In this document: positions 43,864 to 52,641 of the stretch, piece by piece
Layout of the letters: every line of letters starts with the position of its first letter
Numbering within the stretch: the stretch's first letter is position 1
Assembly (NCBI RefSeq): GCF_001936625.1
Contig: NZ_MSDU01000038.1
Coordinates: 1-62,219 of the forward strand
DNA length: 62,219 bases
DNA from: Domibacillus antri
GTDB taxonomy: Bacteria; Bacillota; Bacilli; Bacillales; Domibacillaceae
Reading direction: 5' to 3'
Made by a program: the position numbers and the translations under genes
Notes under the pieces: generated by a model
What the model was told of the DNA's origin: nothing
Databases searched by the model: none
The model's input: only the letters and a program-made list of their open reading frames with translations

Positions 43864-45015
43864 TTAAAAGATGCTCGTTAATTTTGTAACAGCTTCCTGC
43901 TCGTTTTCCTTCGTTAAATGCGAGTATGTGTCCATGGTCAATGTAATCGTGCTGTGACCCAGTCGTTCTTGAATAACTTTGATATTCACGCCGTTCGATA
44001 ATAAAAGGGAAGCGTGAGTGTGGCGCAGATCATGGAATCGAATTCGCTTTAGGCCATGTTTCTCCGTAAACTCTATAAAGTATTTCAAAAAAGTCTGTGG
44101 AAGGTGCGGATATCCGTCTGGGCGGCAAAAGATTAAATCCATTCCTTCGATGCCTCTCCATTCGGAACCATAGGCCATTCGAGTTTTCTTCACTTCATTG
44201 ATGTATTTACGTAATTCTTTCATGTAATCATCCGGCATAGGGATGATACGTGTTTTCTTGTTTTTCGGATCGCCCAGGTAATAAATATCTTTTTTTGTGT
44301 CATGAACCAGCGTATGCTTCACTGTAATGGTATTGTCCGCAAAATTCACGTTTTCCATCGTCAAGCCTAAAATTTCTCCAAGGCGCATACCGGAAAGGAC
44401 AGCCATTTTTATAGCCATTCGATGCTTCGGCATGGCGTCTTCCAGAATCTCAAATAGTCGCTTTACCTCATTTACATCGTAAAACAGCATTTCTTTCTTT
44501 TGTTGCTTTTTCTTTTTGACTGTCTTTGCCACATTCTCCGGCATTAGGTCCCACTCAACCATTTTTTGCAGCATCAGCCGGTTTACCCGCATCTTATAAT
44601 CGGCAGACTTCACATCATCTTCTGTTAAATGGTTCATAAATTCGACAATATGGAATTTCTTTAAGTCCTTTAGCTTCATTTCTCCGAAAAAGTCTAATGC
44701 CGCCTGGATATTTTGCTGATATGCCTTTTGTGATTGAAAAGAGAGGTGTGACACATGATTTTCAAGCCACAATGCAACAGCTTCCCTATATTTAAGATTA
44801 TTCGTATCAATCGGGCTGCTGGTCGCTACTTCAATCTCAAACTCAGTGATTGCCTTCTTAACAGCACGAGCGGAAAGTGTTTTGAGAGAAACAGTCTTTT
44901 TGCGCCGGATCCGTTTGCCGCGCTCATCATAACCTAACTCAACGGTTATCTTTATGCGGGGAAGCTCTGTCTTGTCGTCCGGGTTTTTCTTATCTAAAAC
45001 AATATAACTCGACAT
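43864..45015 (-). CDS. int: Phage integrase, tyrosine recombinase
   Basis: A 383-residue phage integrase, full length. Residues 1-70 resemble an arm-type DNA-binding domain (ITVELGYDERGKRIRRKKTV). Residues 75-170 form the SAM-like core-binding domain. The catalytic domain shows LSGMRLGEILGL (first Arg), the Lys strand near KTRIIPMP, HDLRHTHASLL and LGHSTITLTMDTYSHL (final His and Tyr). It cuts and joins attP and attB. It reads towards the host end, the usual place beside attL. Confidence 0.95.
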   Translation of the reverse strand: MSSYIVLDKKNPDDKTELPRIKITVELGYDERGKRIRRKKTVSLKTLSARAVKKAITEFEIEVATSSPIDTNNLKYREAVALWLENHVSHLSFQSQKAYQQNIQAALDFFGEMKLKDLKKFHIVEFMNHLTEDDVKSADYKMRVNRLMLQKMVEWDLMPENVAKTVKKKKQQKKEMLFYDVNEVKRLFEILEDAMPKHRMAIKMAVLSGMRLGEILGLTMENVNFADNTITVKHTLVHDTKKDIYYLGDPKNKKTRIIPMPDDYMKELRKYINEVKKTRMAYGSEWRGIEGMDLIFCRPDGYPHLPQTFLKYFIEFTEKHGLKRIRFHDLRHTHASLLLSNGVNIKVIQERLGHSTITLTMDTYSHLTKENEQEAVTKLTSIF

Positions 45016-45260
45016 AAGGCACGCTCCTTTCTTTTTGAGTAAAGATTCTTGTTAATTCTATTTTACCTTATTCCGATGGAAAATCCGTCATAAATCCAAA
45101 TGTTCCAGACTGGTCAAAAGCAGCGTTCTTTGACCTCATTTTAAGCTTTTATGAAAATCGAGTAGTATTCAATCAGCTGACAAATACAAAAAGGTTTTTT
45201 CAACGTCCTTAATGTAAAAGGGAGCATACACGATCACTTACAGAAAAAAGATGACTCTTC

Positions 45261-45761
45261 CTAAAAGAAGGAAGAGGACTTTTCGTACATGGCGCCCATC
45301 ATTTGAATCTCCCAGAGAGCAAGACGCTCCTCAGCGAAAGCATGCTCCACGTTAAATAGCTTTGCAGCTTTATTGATAGCCAACCGTCTATCAAAAGGCA
45401 GATCTGCTTTTTCAAGCATAAAAGTCGGTATACAAAAATGAAGGGCAAAAGTATTTGCCTGCCACTCTTGCAGCTGAACAAAAGGGAAGGGCAGCTCGGT
45501 TTGATTGCCTGAGTGTCTTAATAGATGACAAACCTCATGAGCAAATTCCTGCCATTGTTCAGCTTTTGACAAATTTTCATTAAGTCTAATCATCATAATG
45601 CCATCAAGCTCAGCGCACTTGCTTTTCTTATGACTATACCCCACCTCTATATTGAGCCTCCTGGCAATTAGTTCTATATCTAGCTGCTCTGGAGAAGTAA
45701 TCGAAATTTTTGTGTACAAATTCTCAATAAAGTTTTCAAGATGGGATTTCACATAGGTCAT
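45261..45761 (-). CDS. ImmA/IrrE-type metallopeptidase 1 (no partner repressor)
   Basis: A 166-residue zinc peptidase. The HExxH motif is HEVCH in EFAHEVCHLLRHSG and the third-ligand region is EWQANTFALHFCIP. ImmA proteases cleave phage or ICE repressors after DNA damage or a signal. Normally the target repressor gene is adjacent. Here the next genes are the integrase and the ABC-type cargo, while the repressor near 54 kb has its own ImmA. This copy may act on another regulator, or control the divergent cargo operon. Confidence 0.85.
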   Translation of the reverse strand: MTYVKSHLENFIENLYTKISITSPEQLDIELIARRLNIEVGYSHKKSKCAELDGIMMIRLNENLSKAEQWQEFAHEVCHLLRHSGNQTELPFPFVQLQEWQANTFALHFCIPTFMLEKADLPFDRRLAINKAAKLFNVEHAFAEERLALWEIQMMGAMYEKSSSFF

Positions 45762-45878
45762 AAGGGACGCCTCTTTTCCAATTTACAATTATAGGAACAT
45801 ACGTTTTGATTAGTATATAACAAAACATACCATGGAGAAAAGAGGTAAGCGCGAAAATTGTCGCAAAGTTAGATAATT

Positions 45879-45894
45879 TATCTCAAAAGAGATA
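45879..45894. promoter_or_regulatory. Palindrome upstream of the ABC-type cargo operon
   Basis: TATCTCAAAAGAGATA is a 6-4-6 palindrome in the 272-nt divergent region between the orphan ImmA and the three-gene system. It is a candidate operator. An additional GTTTTG/CAAAAC pair lies at about 45802-45826. Confidence 0.4.
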
Positions 45895-46033
45895 CATTGA
45901 ATAGATTTATGTAAACTATTGTTATTCATTAAGAAAATAGTACCAATTTTATGATAAAATGAAAAAGATTTCAGATTAATACTTCAAATTTAAAATTAAT
46001 ATTAAAGCTTTTTAGAGTAAGGAGTTGGAAAAG

Positions 46034-47248
46034 TTGAGCACGGAATTTTCAGCTAATGCTCAAGCGTTAGGCTATCTATATCAAGTTCGCTATGCATTAT
46101 TAATGTTGCTAAAGTCTAATCCTGATTCGCTAATATCAATTGAACGTTTTGACGATGTGGCATTTGAAAAAGATGGTTCCCCCATAGAACTCATTCAGAC
46201 AAAACATCATTTAAGTAATGAATCTTCATTAAGTAATAGCAGTAGTGATCTGTGGAAAACTCTCCGAGTCTGGTGTACAGCTTTTTTGAATGATGAATCA
46301 AAATTCGAAGATGTAAAATACATGTTAATTACTACAAATAGAGCTGCGGATGATTCAGCTGCTAGCAAATTATATCCAAGTCAAACTAATAAAAGAGATA
46401 TCCATGAAGCAATGAAAATTTTAGATGGAATTGCCGAGAAATCCGAAAACAAGGGTAATAAGAAAGCTTACGATACATATCTTTCTTTAAGCGATTCCCA
46501 AAGAAAAAAATTATTGAGTAAAGTATTTATTTTAGATAATTCCCCTTCAATTTTAGATACAAAAGATTTTATTTTAAGAGAGCTAATATATGCTGCGAGA
46601 CCACAATTTGTGAAAGCGGTATACGAACGTTTAGAAGGGTTTTGGTTTAATAAAGCAATTGAGCATTTGTCTTTAGATGGCTTGTCATCAATTTCACATA
46701 TTGAAGTTAGAGAATTTATACACGACCTTCAAGAGCAATTTCAACAAGACAATTTACCAATGGATTTTATGAACATAAAAACATATGAAGGACACGAATT
46801 GCAAGATGAGGAAAAAGTTTTTATTGAGCAATTAAAATTAATAACTGTTCGGCAACCTAGAATTAATAAAGCAATCAGTGATTATTACAAAGCATACGAG
46901 CAAAGATCTAGATGGATAAGGGACGAACTCATTTTAGTTAATGAACTTGAGAATTATGAAGACAGGCTTATTGACGAATGGGAGAGAAGGTTCGAAACAA
47001 TGCTTGAAGATTTAGGAGAGGAATCTGCTGAAGAAGTATTACAAAAAGAAGGAAGGGCATTATTTAATTGGATTGATCAGCAGGCTGAAATTCCAATTCG
47101 TCCTAAATGTACAGCGCCATATATATTAAGGGGAAGTTATCATATGTTATCAAATAAACTTCAAGTAGGATGGCATAGTATGTATATAGAACGTTTACAG
47201 GATTTATATAAAAAATATACAGGAGGTAGAAATGAAACCGTGGGATGA
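46034..47248 (+). CDS. ABC-three-component system effector with Cap4/REase-like nuclease head
   Basis: A 404-residue protein, taken from the TTG at 46034 because AAGGAG is 9 nt upstream. The first 60 residues look like a restriction-fold nuclease of the Cap4/DUF4297 kind: GYLYQVRYALLML, then IERFDDVAFE and ELIQTKHH, which gives an E-x-x-Q-x-K core (E52, Q55, K57) after D41. A long helical part follows. The C-terminal block (RGSYHMLSNKLQVGWHSMYI) resembles the C-terminal domain of ABC-3C proteins. With the next two genes it forms a one-mRNA system. The nuclease is likely the toxic end, released or armed by the ATPase. No experiment on this branch is known to me. Confidence 0.72.
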   Translation: MSTEFSANAQALGYLYQVRYALLMLLKSNPDSLISIERFDDVAFEKDGSPIELIQTKHHLSNESSLSNSSSDLWKTLRVWCTAFLNDESKFEDVKYMLITTNRAADDSAASKLYPSQTNKRDIHEAMKILDGIAEKSENKGNKKAYDTYLSLSDSQRKKLLSKVFILDNSPSILDTKDFILRELIYAARPQFVKAVYERLEGFWFNKAIEHLSLDGLSSISHIEVREFIHDLQEQFQQDNLPMDFMNIKTYEGHELQDEEKVFIEQLKLITVRQPRINKAISDYYKAYEQRSRWIRDELILVNELENYEDRLIDEWERRFETMLEDLGEESAEEVLQKEGRALFNWIDQQAEIPIRPKCTAPYILRGSYHMLSNKLQVGWHSMYIERLQDLYKKYTGGRNETVG

Positions 47249-47723
47249 AAGGCCAGAAGAAATTGCGAATTTACTAAACCCTGCTTTCTGTAGTGAAATA
47301 ATCAGACGTTGTTTAAAAAAATACAATCAAGTCGCCGACAAACCTTTTGACTACTCACTATTATTTCTAATTCTTCCTATAGTGCTCCATGCACCTACTC
47401 GCGAACAAATTAATACTAGAATGCGCAAACCAATGCACGTTTGGCTGGAGCAAAATCAGTATTTGAGAATTGAATTTGGAAAACGTGCCAAAGCATTAGT
47501 TCCAGTTACTAAAGAGAGTATTTCCTTTTTGTTACAGAATAAAGCGCTGTTAATAGATGATGAAGGAAAGATACTTTTAAAAAAATATAAAAAAAGAAAA
47601 ATATCTGGACATGAACAAGGAGAAATAGCGGATATTTTTAAGAAAAGTGAGTTTGTTGGGCAATGGTTTGCCAGCGCAGGCACCCCAACAACCATTTATA
47701 TGATGTGGGGAGTGAAACCATAA
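47232..47723 (+). CDS. ABC-three-component system middle component
   Basis: A 163-residue protein. It reads KPWDERPEEIANLLNPAFCS, FLILPIVLHAPTREQINTRM and GQWFASAGTPTTIYMMWGVKP. This start (NPAFxxxxL) and end (GxWFA...TxYxxWGV) are what I know from the three component ABC system middle component family, a winged-helix-like adaptor found between effector and ATPase genes. GGAGG precedes the ATG, which overlaps the effector gene by 17 nt. The ATPase gene starts 1 nt after its stop. Confidence 0.75.
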   Translation: MKPWDERPEEIANLLNPAFCSEIIRRCLKKYNQVADKPFDYSLLFLILPIVLHAPTREQINTRMRKPMHVWLEQNQYLRIEFGKRAKALVPVTKESISFLLQNKALLIDDEGKILLKKYKKRKISGHEQGEIADIFKKSEFVGQWFASAGTPTTIYMMWGVKP

Positions 47724-47724
47724 A

Positions 47725-49704
47725 TTGCAAATTATCGAGATAGTACTATATAGTAAAAAGGGTCAAAAAAGAACCTTGAAATTTGAAGTTGGTAGAACCA
47801 ATATCATTACAGGTGGATCAGGTACAGGGAAGTCAGCTCTTATTGATATTATTGAGTATTGCTTGGGTAGGGATACTTGTATGGTTCCAGAGGGAATTAT
47901 TCGAGAAACAGTATCTTGGTATGGATTAAGAATAAAATATTCACAAGGCGAGATGTTTATAGCTAGGGAAAACCCTGATTTAGGCCGAGCGTCTACAAAT
48001 TCCGCCTACATCGAAGAAGGAGAATTAGTTCAAAGTCCTCTTCACGCTCCTGAGGCTAATACTACTAATGAAGCATTAGTAGATACATTATCTCGGAAAA
48101 TAGGTATATCACCAAATTTACATACCCCTTTACAGGGACAAACAAGACCGCCTTTGGAAGCTAATATCAAACATGCACTCTTTTATTGCCTGCAACAACA
48201 AGATGAAATTGCTAGCAAGCGGACTTTGTTCCATCGACAGTCAGAAGAATTTATAGGTTTTGCACAAAAAGATACTTTGCCGTATTTTTTAGGAGCTGTA
48301 CAGGAAGATAGATTAGCCATTGAACAAAATTTAACTAGAAGTAAAAGAGAATTAAAAAAAGCAGAAAGAGCGCTAAAAGAAGTTCAATTAATTAGAGGAG
48401 AAGGTGTTACCCAGGCAGTAAGTCTTTTAGCAGAAGCGAATGAAGTTGGATTAACTAATTTGCAGACATATCCATCTGAATTAGAAGCACAAATAGCAAT
48501 CTTGGAAAAGACAATAAACTGGATTCCTGGTGAAGTTAATTTTCCTGAAGTAGACAAATTAACACAGTTGCAGCTTAAACTACAAGACTTAAAAGACAAT
48601 TTCAACAATAAATCTGAGGAAATCCGCGCAGCCAAAACGTTTACTAGTGAAGCGGAAGGGTATGCTAAAGAAATTCAGCAACAGGAATTTAGACTTGAGT
48701 CGATTAACTTGTTCAATAATATTCAAACTGACGTAGAATTGTGTCCGCTATGTTCGAATAAACTTGATACCCCTATTCCAAGTATTAGTGCCATTAATAA
48801 TTCTTTGAGTAGGGTGAAAAAGAATTTAGAAGCTACTATTAGAGAAAGACCTAGACTCCGTGAATATATTGAAAAGAAAGAAGAAGAAAAACAAAAAATA
48901 TTAGATGAAATAAATCAAATAAACAAAATAATCGATGGAATATATAATGAAGGACAAGCTGCAAGGGAATTAAGGGACCTAAATGTAAGAAGAAGCAGAG
49001 TTATTGGGCGTATTAGTTTATGGCTAGAAAGCGTTAATTTGAATGAAGATTATTCTGATTTAGAGCAAGCAGTTGAAGAATTGAAAGAAAAAGTAAGCAA
49101 CCTAGAGAGTCAACTGGATAATGAAGAAAAAGAATTAAGGATCCAATCCATTTTAAATCGTATCGGTTTTCAAATGACCGAGTGGGCTAATAACTTTGAT
49201 ATAGAGCACAGTGGAAACCCTGTTCGTTTAGATATTTCCAAGTTGACGGTAGTAATAGATAAAGTAGACAGAGCAATTCCTCTCTACAGAATTGGGAGTG
49301 GGGAAAACTGGGTGGCATACCATTTGATCGCACACCTAGCATTACACAAATATTTTACTAAACAAAACAGACCTGTTCCAAGATTTTTATTTTTAGATCA
49401 GCCCACACAGGTATATTATCCAAGAGAAAAAGATGAAAAATTGCTGGGATCAATTGAATTTTTAAAAGATGAGGATAGAGAAGCCGTAAAGAAAATGTTT
49501 GACTTAATATTCGAAGTTGTAAAAGAGTTAGAACCAAATTTCCAAGTTATAATTACTGATCACGCTGACTTAAAAGATGAGTCTTTTCAAGAACATGTAA
49601 CTGAGCGTTGGAGAGATGGAAAGGCATTAATTCCAGATAGCTGGATTGAAGGAACGGAAGATATAAAAACAAAAAATGCAAAAAAATCCGGTGAAAAACA
49701 TTGA
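47725..49704 (+). CDS. Rad50-like ABC ATPase (DUF3732), ABC-three-component system
   Basis: A 659-residue SMC/Rad50-type ATPase. Walker A is GGSGTGKSALID (residues 30-41). A long coiled coil surrounds a Cx2C hook (C340-P-L-C343), like the zinc hook of Rad50. After the second coiled arm come a signature-like IGSGENWVAYHL, the Walker B region FLFLDQPTQVYYP (about residue 558), and an H-loop ITDHADL. These match DUF3732 proteins. The hook may join two copies through zinc. The start is TTG, just after the stop of the middle component. It is the sensor or motor of the system, probably recognising foreign or abnormal DNA. Confidence 0.83.
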   Translation: MQIIEIVLYSKKGQKRTLKFEVGRTNIITGGSGTGKSALIDIIEYCLGRDTCMVPEGIIRETVSWYGLRIKYSQGEMFIARENPDLGRASTNSAYIEEGELVQSPLHAPEANTTNEALVDTLSRKIGISPNLHTPLQGQTRPPLEANIKHALFYCLQQQDEIASKRTLFHRQSEEFIGFAQKDTLPYFLGAVQEDRLAIEQNLTRSKRELKKAERALKEVQLIRGEGVTQAVSLLAEANEVGLTNLQTYPSELEAQIAILEKTINWIPGEVNFPEVDKLTQLQLKLQDLKDNFNNKSEEIRAAKTFTSEAEGYAKEIQQQEFRLESINLFNNIQTDVELCPLCSNKLDTPIPSISAINNSLSRVKKNLEATIRERPRLREYIEKKEEEKQKILDEINQINKIIDGIYNEGQAARELRDLNVRRSRVIGRISLWLESVNLNEDYSDLEQAVEELKEKVSNLESQLDNEEKELRIQSILNRIGFQMTEWANNFDIEHSGNPVRLDISKLTVVIDKVDRAIPLYRIGSGENWVAYHLIAHLALHKYFTKQNRPVPRFLFLDQPTQVYYPREKDEKLLGSIEFLKDEDREAVKKMFDLIFEVVKELEPNFQVIITDHADLKDESFQEHVTERWRDGKALIPDSWIEGTEDIKTKNAKKSGEKH

Positions 49705-49873
49705 GGCATAGTAAATCAGGTCATAAAGAACTATATGTGAATAGTTGATCTTTTCTTTCAACCTATTATTCATTTATACAATGGTTTCTTATACACTCTT
49801 TTATTAATTCGAATAGTGAGTACAAATATTATTTAAACATTCCATGATTGATAAATTAATAAGGATGGGTTGT

Positions 49874-51388
49874 ATGACAGAGAGTATTGAAAATAAAAAA
49901 AAACAAATAATAAATCTGATTAATAATGAAAATTCTTGTATCGTGTATGATACAAATATTTATTTAAATCTATATGAATATTCACCAGAAACAGCAGAGT
50001 TTTTTGCAAAACTAACTAATCATATTAGTAATAAATTAATTCTTCCAAGTACTGTGAAAAGGGAGTTCGATAATAACCACGGAGCCTCGATAAATAGGCA
50101 ACAAAATAAGTTTAAAAATGCGGTTTCTAACTTAACTCAACCAGTTGATCAGATGAAAAGTAAGTTACAGAAACAATTTGATATTTTGGATTCTTTTAAA
50201 TTTCCTCGTATTGATGAATTAAGACAAGATATTATTAATGAAATTGAACGTCTTGAAAACATTTTTGGGGACTATGTGTCAGAACATGGAAACTTTGAAG
50301 AATTGAATAAGAATTTTTTGAACAAAGATATGATAAAACAGCTAGTTGATAAACTAGTTATTAATAATAAGCTTTTGGAGGCTTTCACACTTGATGAAAT
50401 ATACTTGCTATGTGCGGAAGGAGAAAGACGATATAAAAAGCGTACACCTCCTGGTTATAAAGATGGAGAGAAAAAGACAGGCGTGCAAGCGTATGGGGAC
50501 TTATTAATTTGGAAAGAAGTGCTTGCTTATTGCCAAGAAAAAAATTTAAATTTGATATTTGTCACAGATGATGTTAAAGAGGATTGGTTTGAAATAAATG
50601 ATTCGAAAAGAATAGGGTTTAGATTAGAACTAATCGAGGAATTTCACAAACAAACGAAAAAGGATGTTTTGGGAGTTACTTCGCAAGAATTTTTTACAGC
50701 AGTAGCTGATATGTACAATGAAGAGGTTCCTACTCCAGCAGAATGGATTTTAGGATATGATTTAGAAAACTATATTGAACAATTAAAAGAGAGTTTTATA
50801 TATAGTGATGTTCAAGAAGCTCTGATTAGTGCAGGAGATGGGTTTGTTGATACATCTACTTTAACTCAATATGACGGCAGCAATTTTGAAATGGATGAAG
50901 ACTTTTTGGAAAATGATTTGATTTCATATAATTTTGAAGGTTACAATGACGGGATAGCTGAATATATTGTAACTTTTAATTTAAAATTAAAAGCATTTTC
51001 TCAAGAATATGGGGGAAGAGACGACGATACTAAAGAGATAATTTTATCAGCCCCTAGGATACATGAGTTAGAGGGCGAAATATCTGTAAAAATTCAGCGT
51101 GAAATAGACTCATATTTAGATTATTGGTCAGATATTAATCTATATGATGATATAGAAATCGTCGACGGTGCTTTAAGAGAAGTAGGTACTTATACAGAAG
51201 ATGATTTGTGTATAGAGTGTGGTAAAGAAATAGGGATTTATTTTGATTATGAACAGCGGCCTATTTGTGAAAAGTGTATAGTTATTAATGAAAAAGGAAC
51301 TATCTGTACAACTTGTGGAAGAAAGGTACCTTATGACATTATGTATGATGACAAAACATGTCTACCCTGTGAAATGAAAAATGAATGA
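49874..51388 (+). CDS. PIN-like domain ribonuclease with C-terminal zinc ribbons
   Basis: A 504-residue protein with an N-terminal PIN-like domain (PIN_8/DUF4935 type): IVYDTNIYLNLYEYSPE with D26, STVKREFD with the Glu, GDLLIWKEVL, and FVTDDVKEDWFE. The four acidic residues needed to bind Mg2+ are present. A helical insert separates them. The C-terminus has two CxxC-CxxC pairs (CIECG...CEKC and CTTCG...CLPC), a zinc ribbon array. PIN proteins of this size in prophages are suspected abortive-infection RNases. The ATG at 49874 has AAGGATGGG at 4 nt; 49844 is a weaker start. It has its own 170-nt upstream region, so it need not be in the ABC operon. Confidence 0.72.
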   Translation: MTESIENKKKQIINLINNENSCIVYDTNIYLNLYEYSPETAEFFAKLTNHISNKLILPSTVKREFDNNHGASINRQQNKFKNAVSNLTQPVDQMKSKLQKQFDILDSFKFPRIDELRQDIINEIERLENIFGDYVSEHGNFEELNKNFLNKDMIKQLVDKLVINNKLLEAFTLDEIYLLCAEGERRYKKRTPPGYKDGEKKTGVQAYGDLLIWKEVLAYCQEKNLNLIFVTDDVKEDWFEINDSKRIGFRLELIEEFHKQTKKDVLGVTSQEFFTAVADMYNEEVPTPAEWILGYDLENYIEQLKESFIYSDVQEALISAGDGFVDTSTLTQYDGSNFEMDEDFLENDLISYNFEGYNDGIAEYIVTFNLKLKAFSQEYGGRDDDTKEIILSAPRIHELEGEISVKIQREIDSYLDYWSDINLYDDIEIVDGALREVGTYTEDDLCIECGKEIGIYFDYEQRPICEKCIVINEKGTICTTCGRKVPYDIMYDDKTCLPCEMKNE

Positions 51389-51546
51389 AAAGATTATTTA
51401 CAGAGAGGATATTTATATTCATTTTAGTGAGTATAGGTATTCTCTTTTTTAATGTGTTTTGATAAGTGAGAGAAGAATACTATTTTTATTTTAAATTTAC
51501 ACGAGCAGGTTAGCTGCAAAAAAGCAAACAATCTGTTTTATAATTT

Positions 51547-51592
51547 CAGGTTGTAGATATCGCTTCTACCTGAATAAAATGTCTACAACCTG
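51547..51592. repeat. Nested inverted repeats at the right edge of the AT-rich block
   Basis: CAGGTTGTAGA (51547-51557) is followed by TCTACCTG (51565-51572) and TCTACAACCTG (51582-51592). The first arm can pair fully with the last or partly with the middle. This may be a terminator for the PIN gene, an sRNA, or a scar of insertion. Confidence 0.5.
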
Positions 51593-51619
51593 ATATACGT
51601 GGAAGGAGTTATTTTTTGT

Positions 51620-52171
51620 TTAATCCTCGTTTTTTGATGATCTCCCAGAACTCCTGCAATTCTTCAAGCTGTTCCTCTGGTGAACCGGCCATTTTTTTAA
51701 AGAAGGAGGTGAGGAACCAATGGAAATCCACTGGTCCGATTGGCTGAACTTGATCATGTCGGTTCTTGTGTTGATTGCGTCGATTGTCGTTGTGTCTTTC
51801 TCAGCCTCAACAGGAGCAGTTTCTGTTTCTTTAGTTGTCGCAACATCATCTGGCTGCGGATCGTCACCAATAAATGCCGAACACGCCGCAAATAAAATAC
51901 CGAAAATAAAAATCAAACCGAAGCAGCCGAGGCATCCGGACAAGCAACCACTAGCCTGCTGATTTTTTTCTTTGGTACTCTTTTTGCCTTTGCCTGTCGT
52001 TTTGGAATAAGAGACTCCGGTACCGGGAATGCTTCCGCCAACGGTTGTGCCGCGGCTGCTAGTGCTCACACGTCCATATTTACCACCAACGCTTGTCCCA
52101 ATGCCTTTTTTGCTGACATTCACTTTAACACCGGGGGCTACTTTGAAGCTTTTTCGAAATTTAAAACCCAT
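51620..52171 (-). CDS. DUF4236-domain membrane protein
   Basis: A 183-residue protein. Residues 1-55 are a DUF4236 domain: MGFKFRKSFKVAPGVKVNVS, KKGIGTSVGGKYGRVS and PGTGVSYSKTTGKG. A Gly-Cys-rich membrane helix follows (SGCLSGCLGCFGLIFIFGIL), then an acidic tail. The last 40 residues look out of frame (many Ser and Arg), while the next frame on the same strand gives a natural helix, PEEQLEELQEFWEIIKKRG. The gene may therefore carry a frameshift near 51740. The protein would sit in the membrane with its tail outside. Its role is unknown, possibly superinfection exclusion. Confidence 0.7.
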   Translation of the reverse strand: MGFKFRKSFKVAPGVKVNVSKKGIGTSVGGKYGRVSTSSRGTTVGGSIPGTGVSYSKTTGKGKKSTKEKNQQASGCLSGCLGCFGLIFIFGILFAACSAFIGDDPQPDDVATTKETETAPVEAEKDTTTIDAINTRTDMIKFSQSDQWISIGSSPPSLKKWPVHQRNSLKNCRSSGRSSKNED

Positions 52172-52188
52172 GATTTATTCCCCTTTCA

Positions 52189-52623
52189 TTAAGATTGTTC
52201 GCAGCCAACGCCATCGCCGTCGCGATCAAGATGAGTACCGTAACCGGGGTCGCCAGTACGAATTGGATCTGCGCCAGCTTCACGTACCGCTCCGCAATTT
52301 TCATAATAAACACTTTCTACAGCTGGTTCAGTCTGCTGTTCTATTTCAGTAAGAGGGTCTTCGGTTTCTGTCTCAGTTTGAGCAACAGTTTCCGGCTCTT
52401 CTTCGATCACAGGCTCTTGCTCCACGACTGGCTCTGTTTCTTCAATAGATGGAACTTCTTCCATAGGTGCCTCATTTATGGCCGGCTCTTCCGTTTCCTC
52501 GATCACCGCTTCTTCCGCAACAATGTTGTCTTTCGTTAAAATATGATTAAACAACAGCGCCGTCAGCATAATTAAGAACATGATAAAAGGAAGCAGGCAG
52601 CCCATGCAGCCTTTTTGGTTCAT
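52189..52623 (-). CDS. Membrane-anchored excalibur-domain protein
   Basis: A 144-residue protein. It has an N-terminal membrane helix (MNQKGCMGCLLPFIMFLIML), a Glu/Pro/Thr-rich linker (about 35-105), and a C-terminal excalibur calcium-binding domain, YYENCGAVREAGADPIRTGD then HLDRDGDGVGCE, with the DxDxDG loop and two Cys. It is exposed on the outer face of the membrane. In prophages such surface proteins between integrase and repressor often alter the host surface, which is an inference here. The neighbours have the same type of anchor. Confidence 0.8.
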   Translation of the reverse strand: MNQKGCMGCLLPFIMFLIMLTALLFNHILTKDNIVAEEAVIEETEEPAINEAPMEEVPSIEETEPVVEQEPVIEEEPETVAQTETETEDPLTEIEQQTEPAVESVYYENCGAVREAGADPIRTGDPGYGTHLDRDGDGVGCEQS

Positions 52624-52641
52624 CTCTTTTCACCTTCTTTA

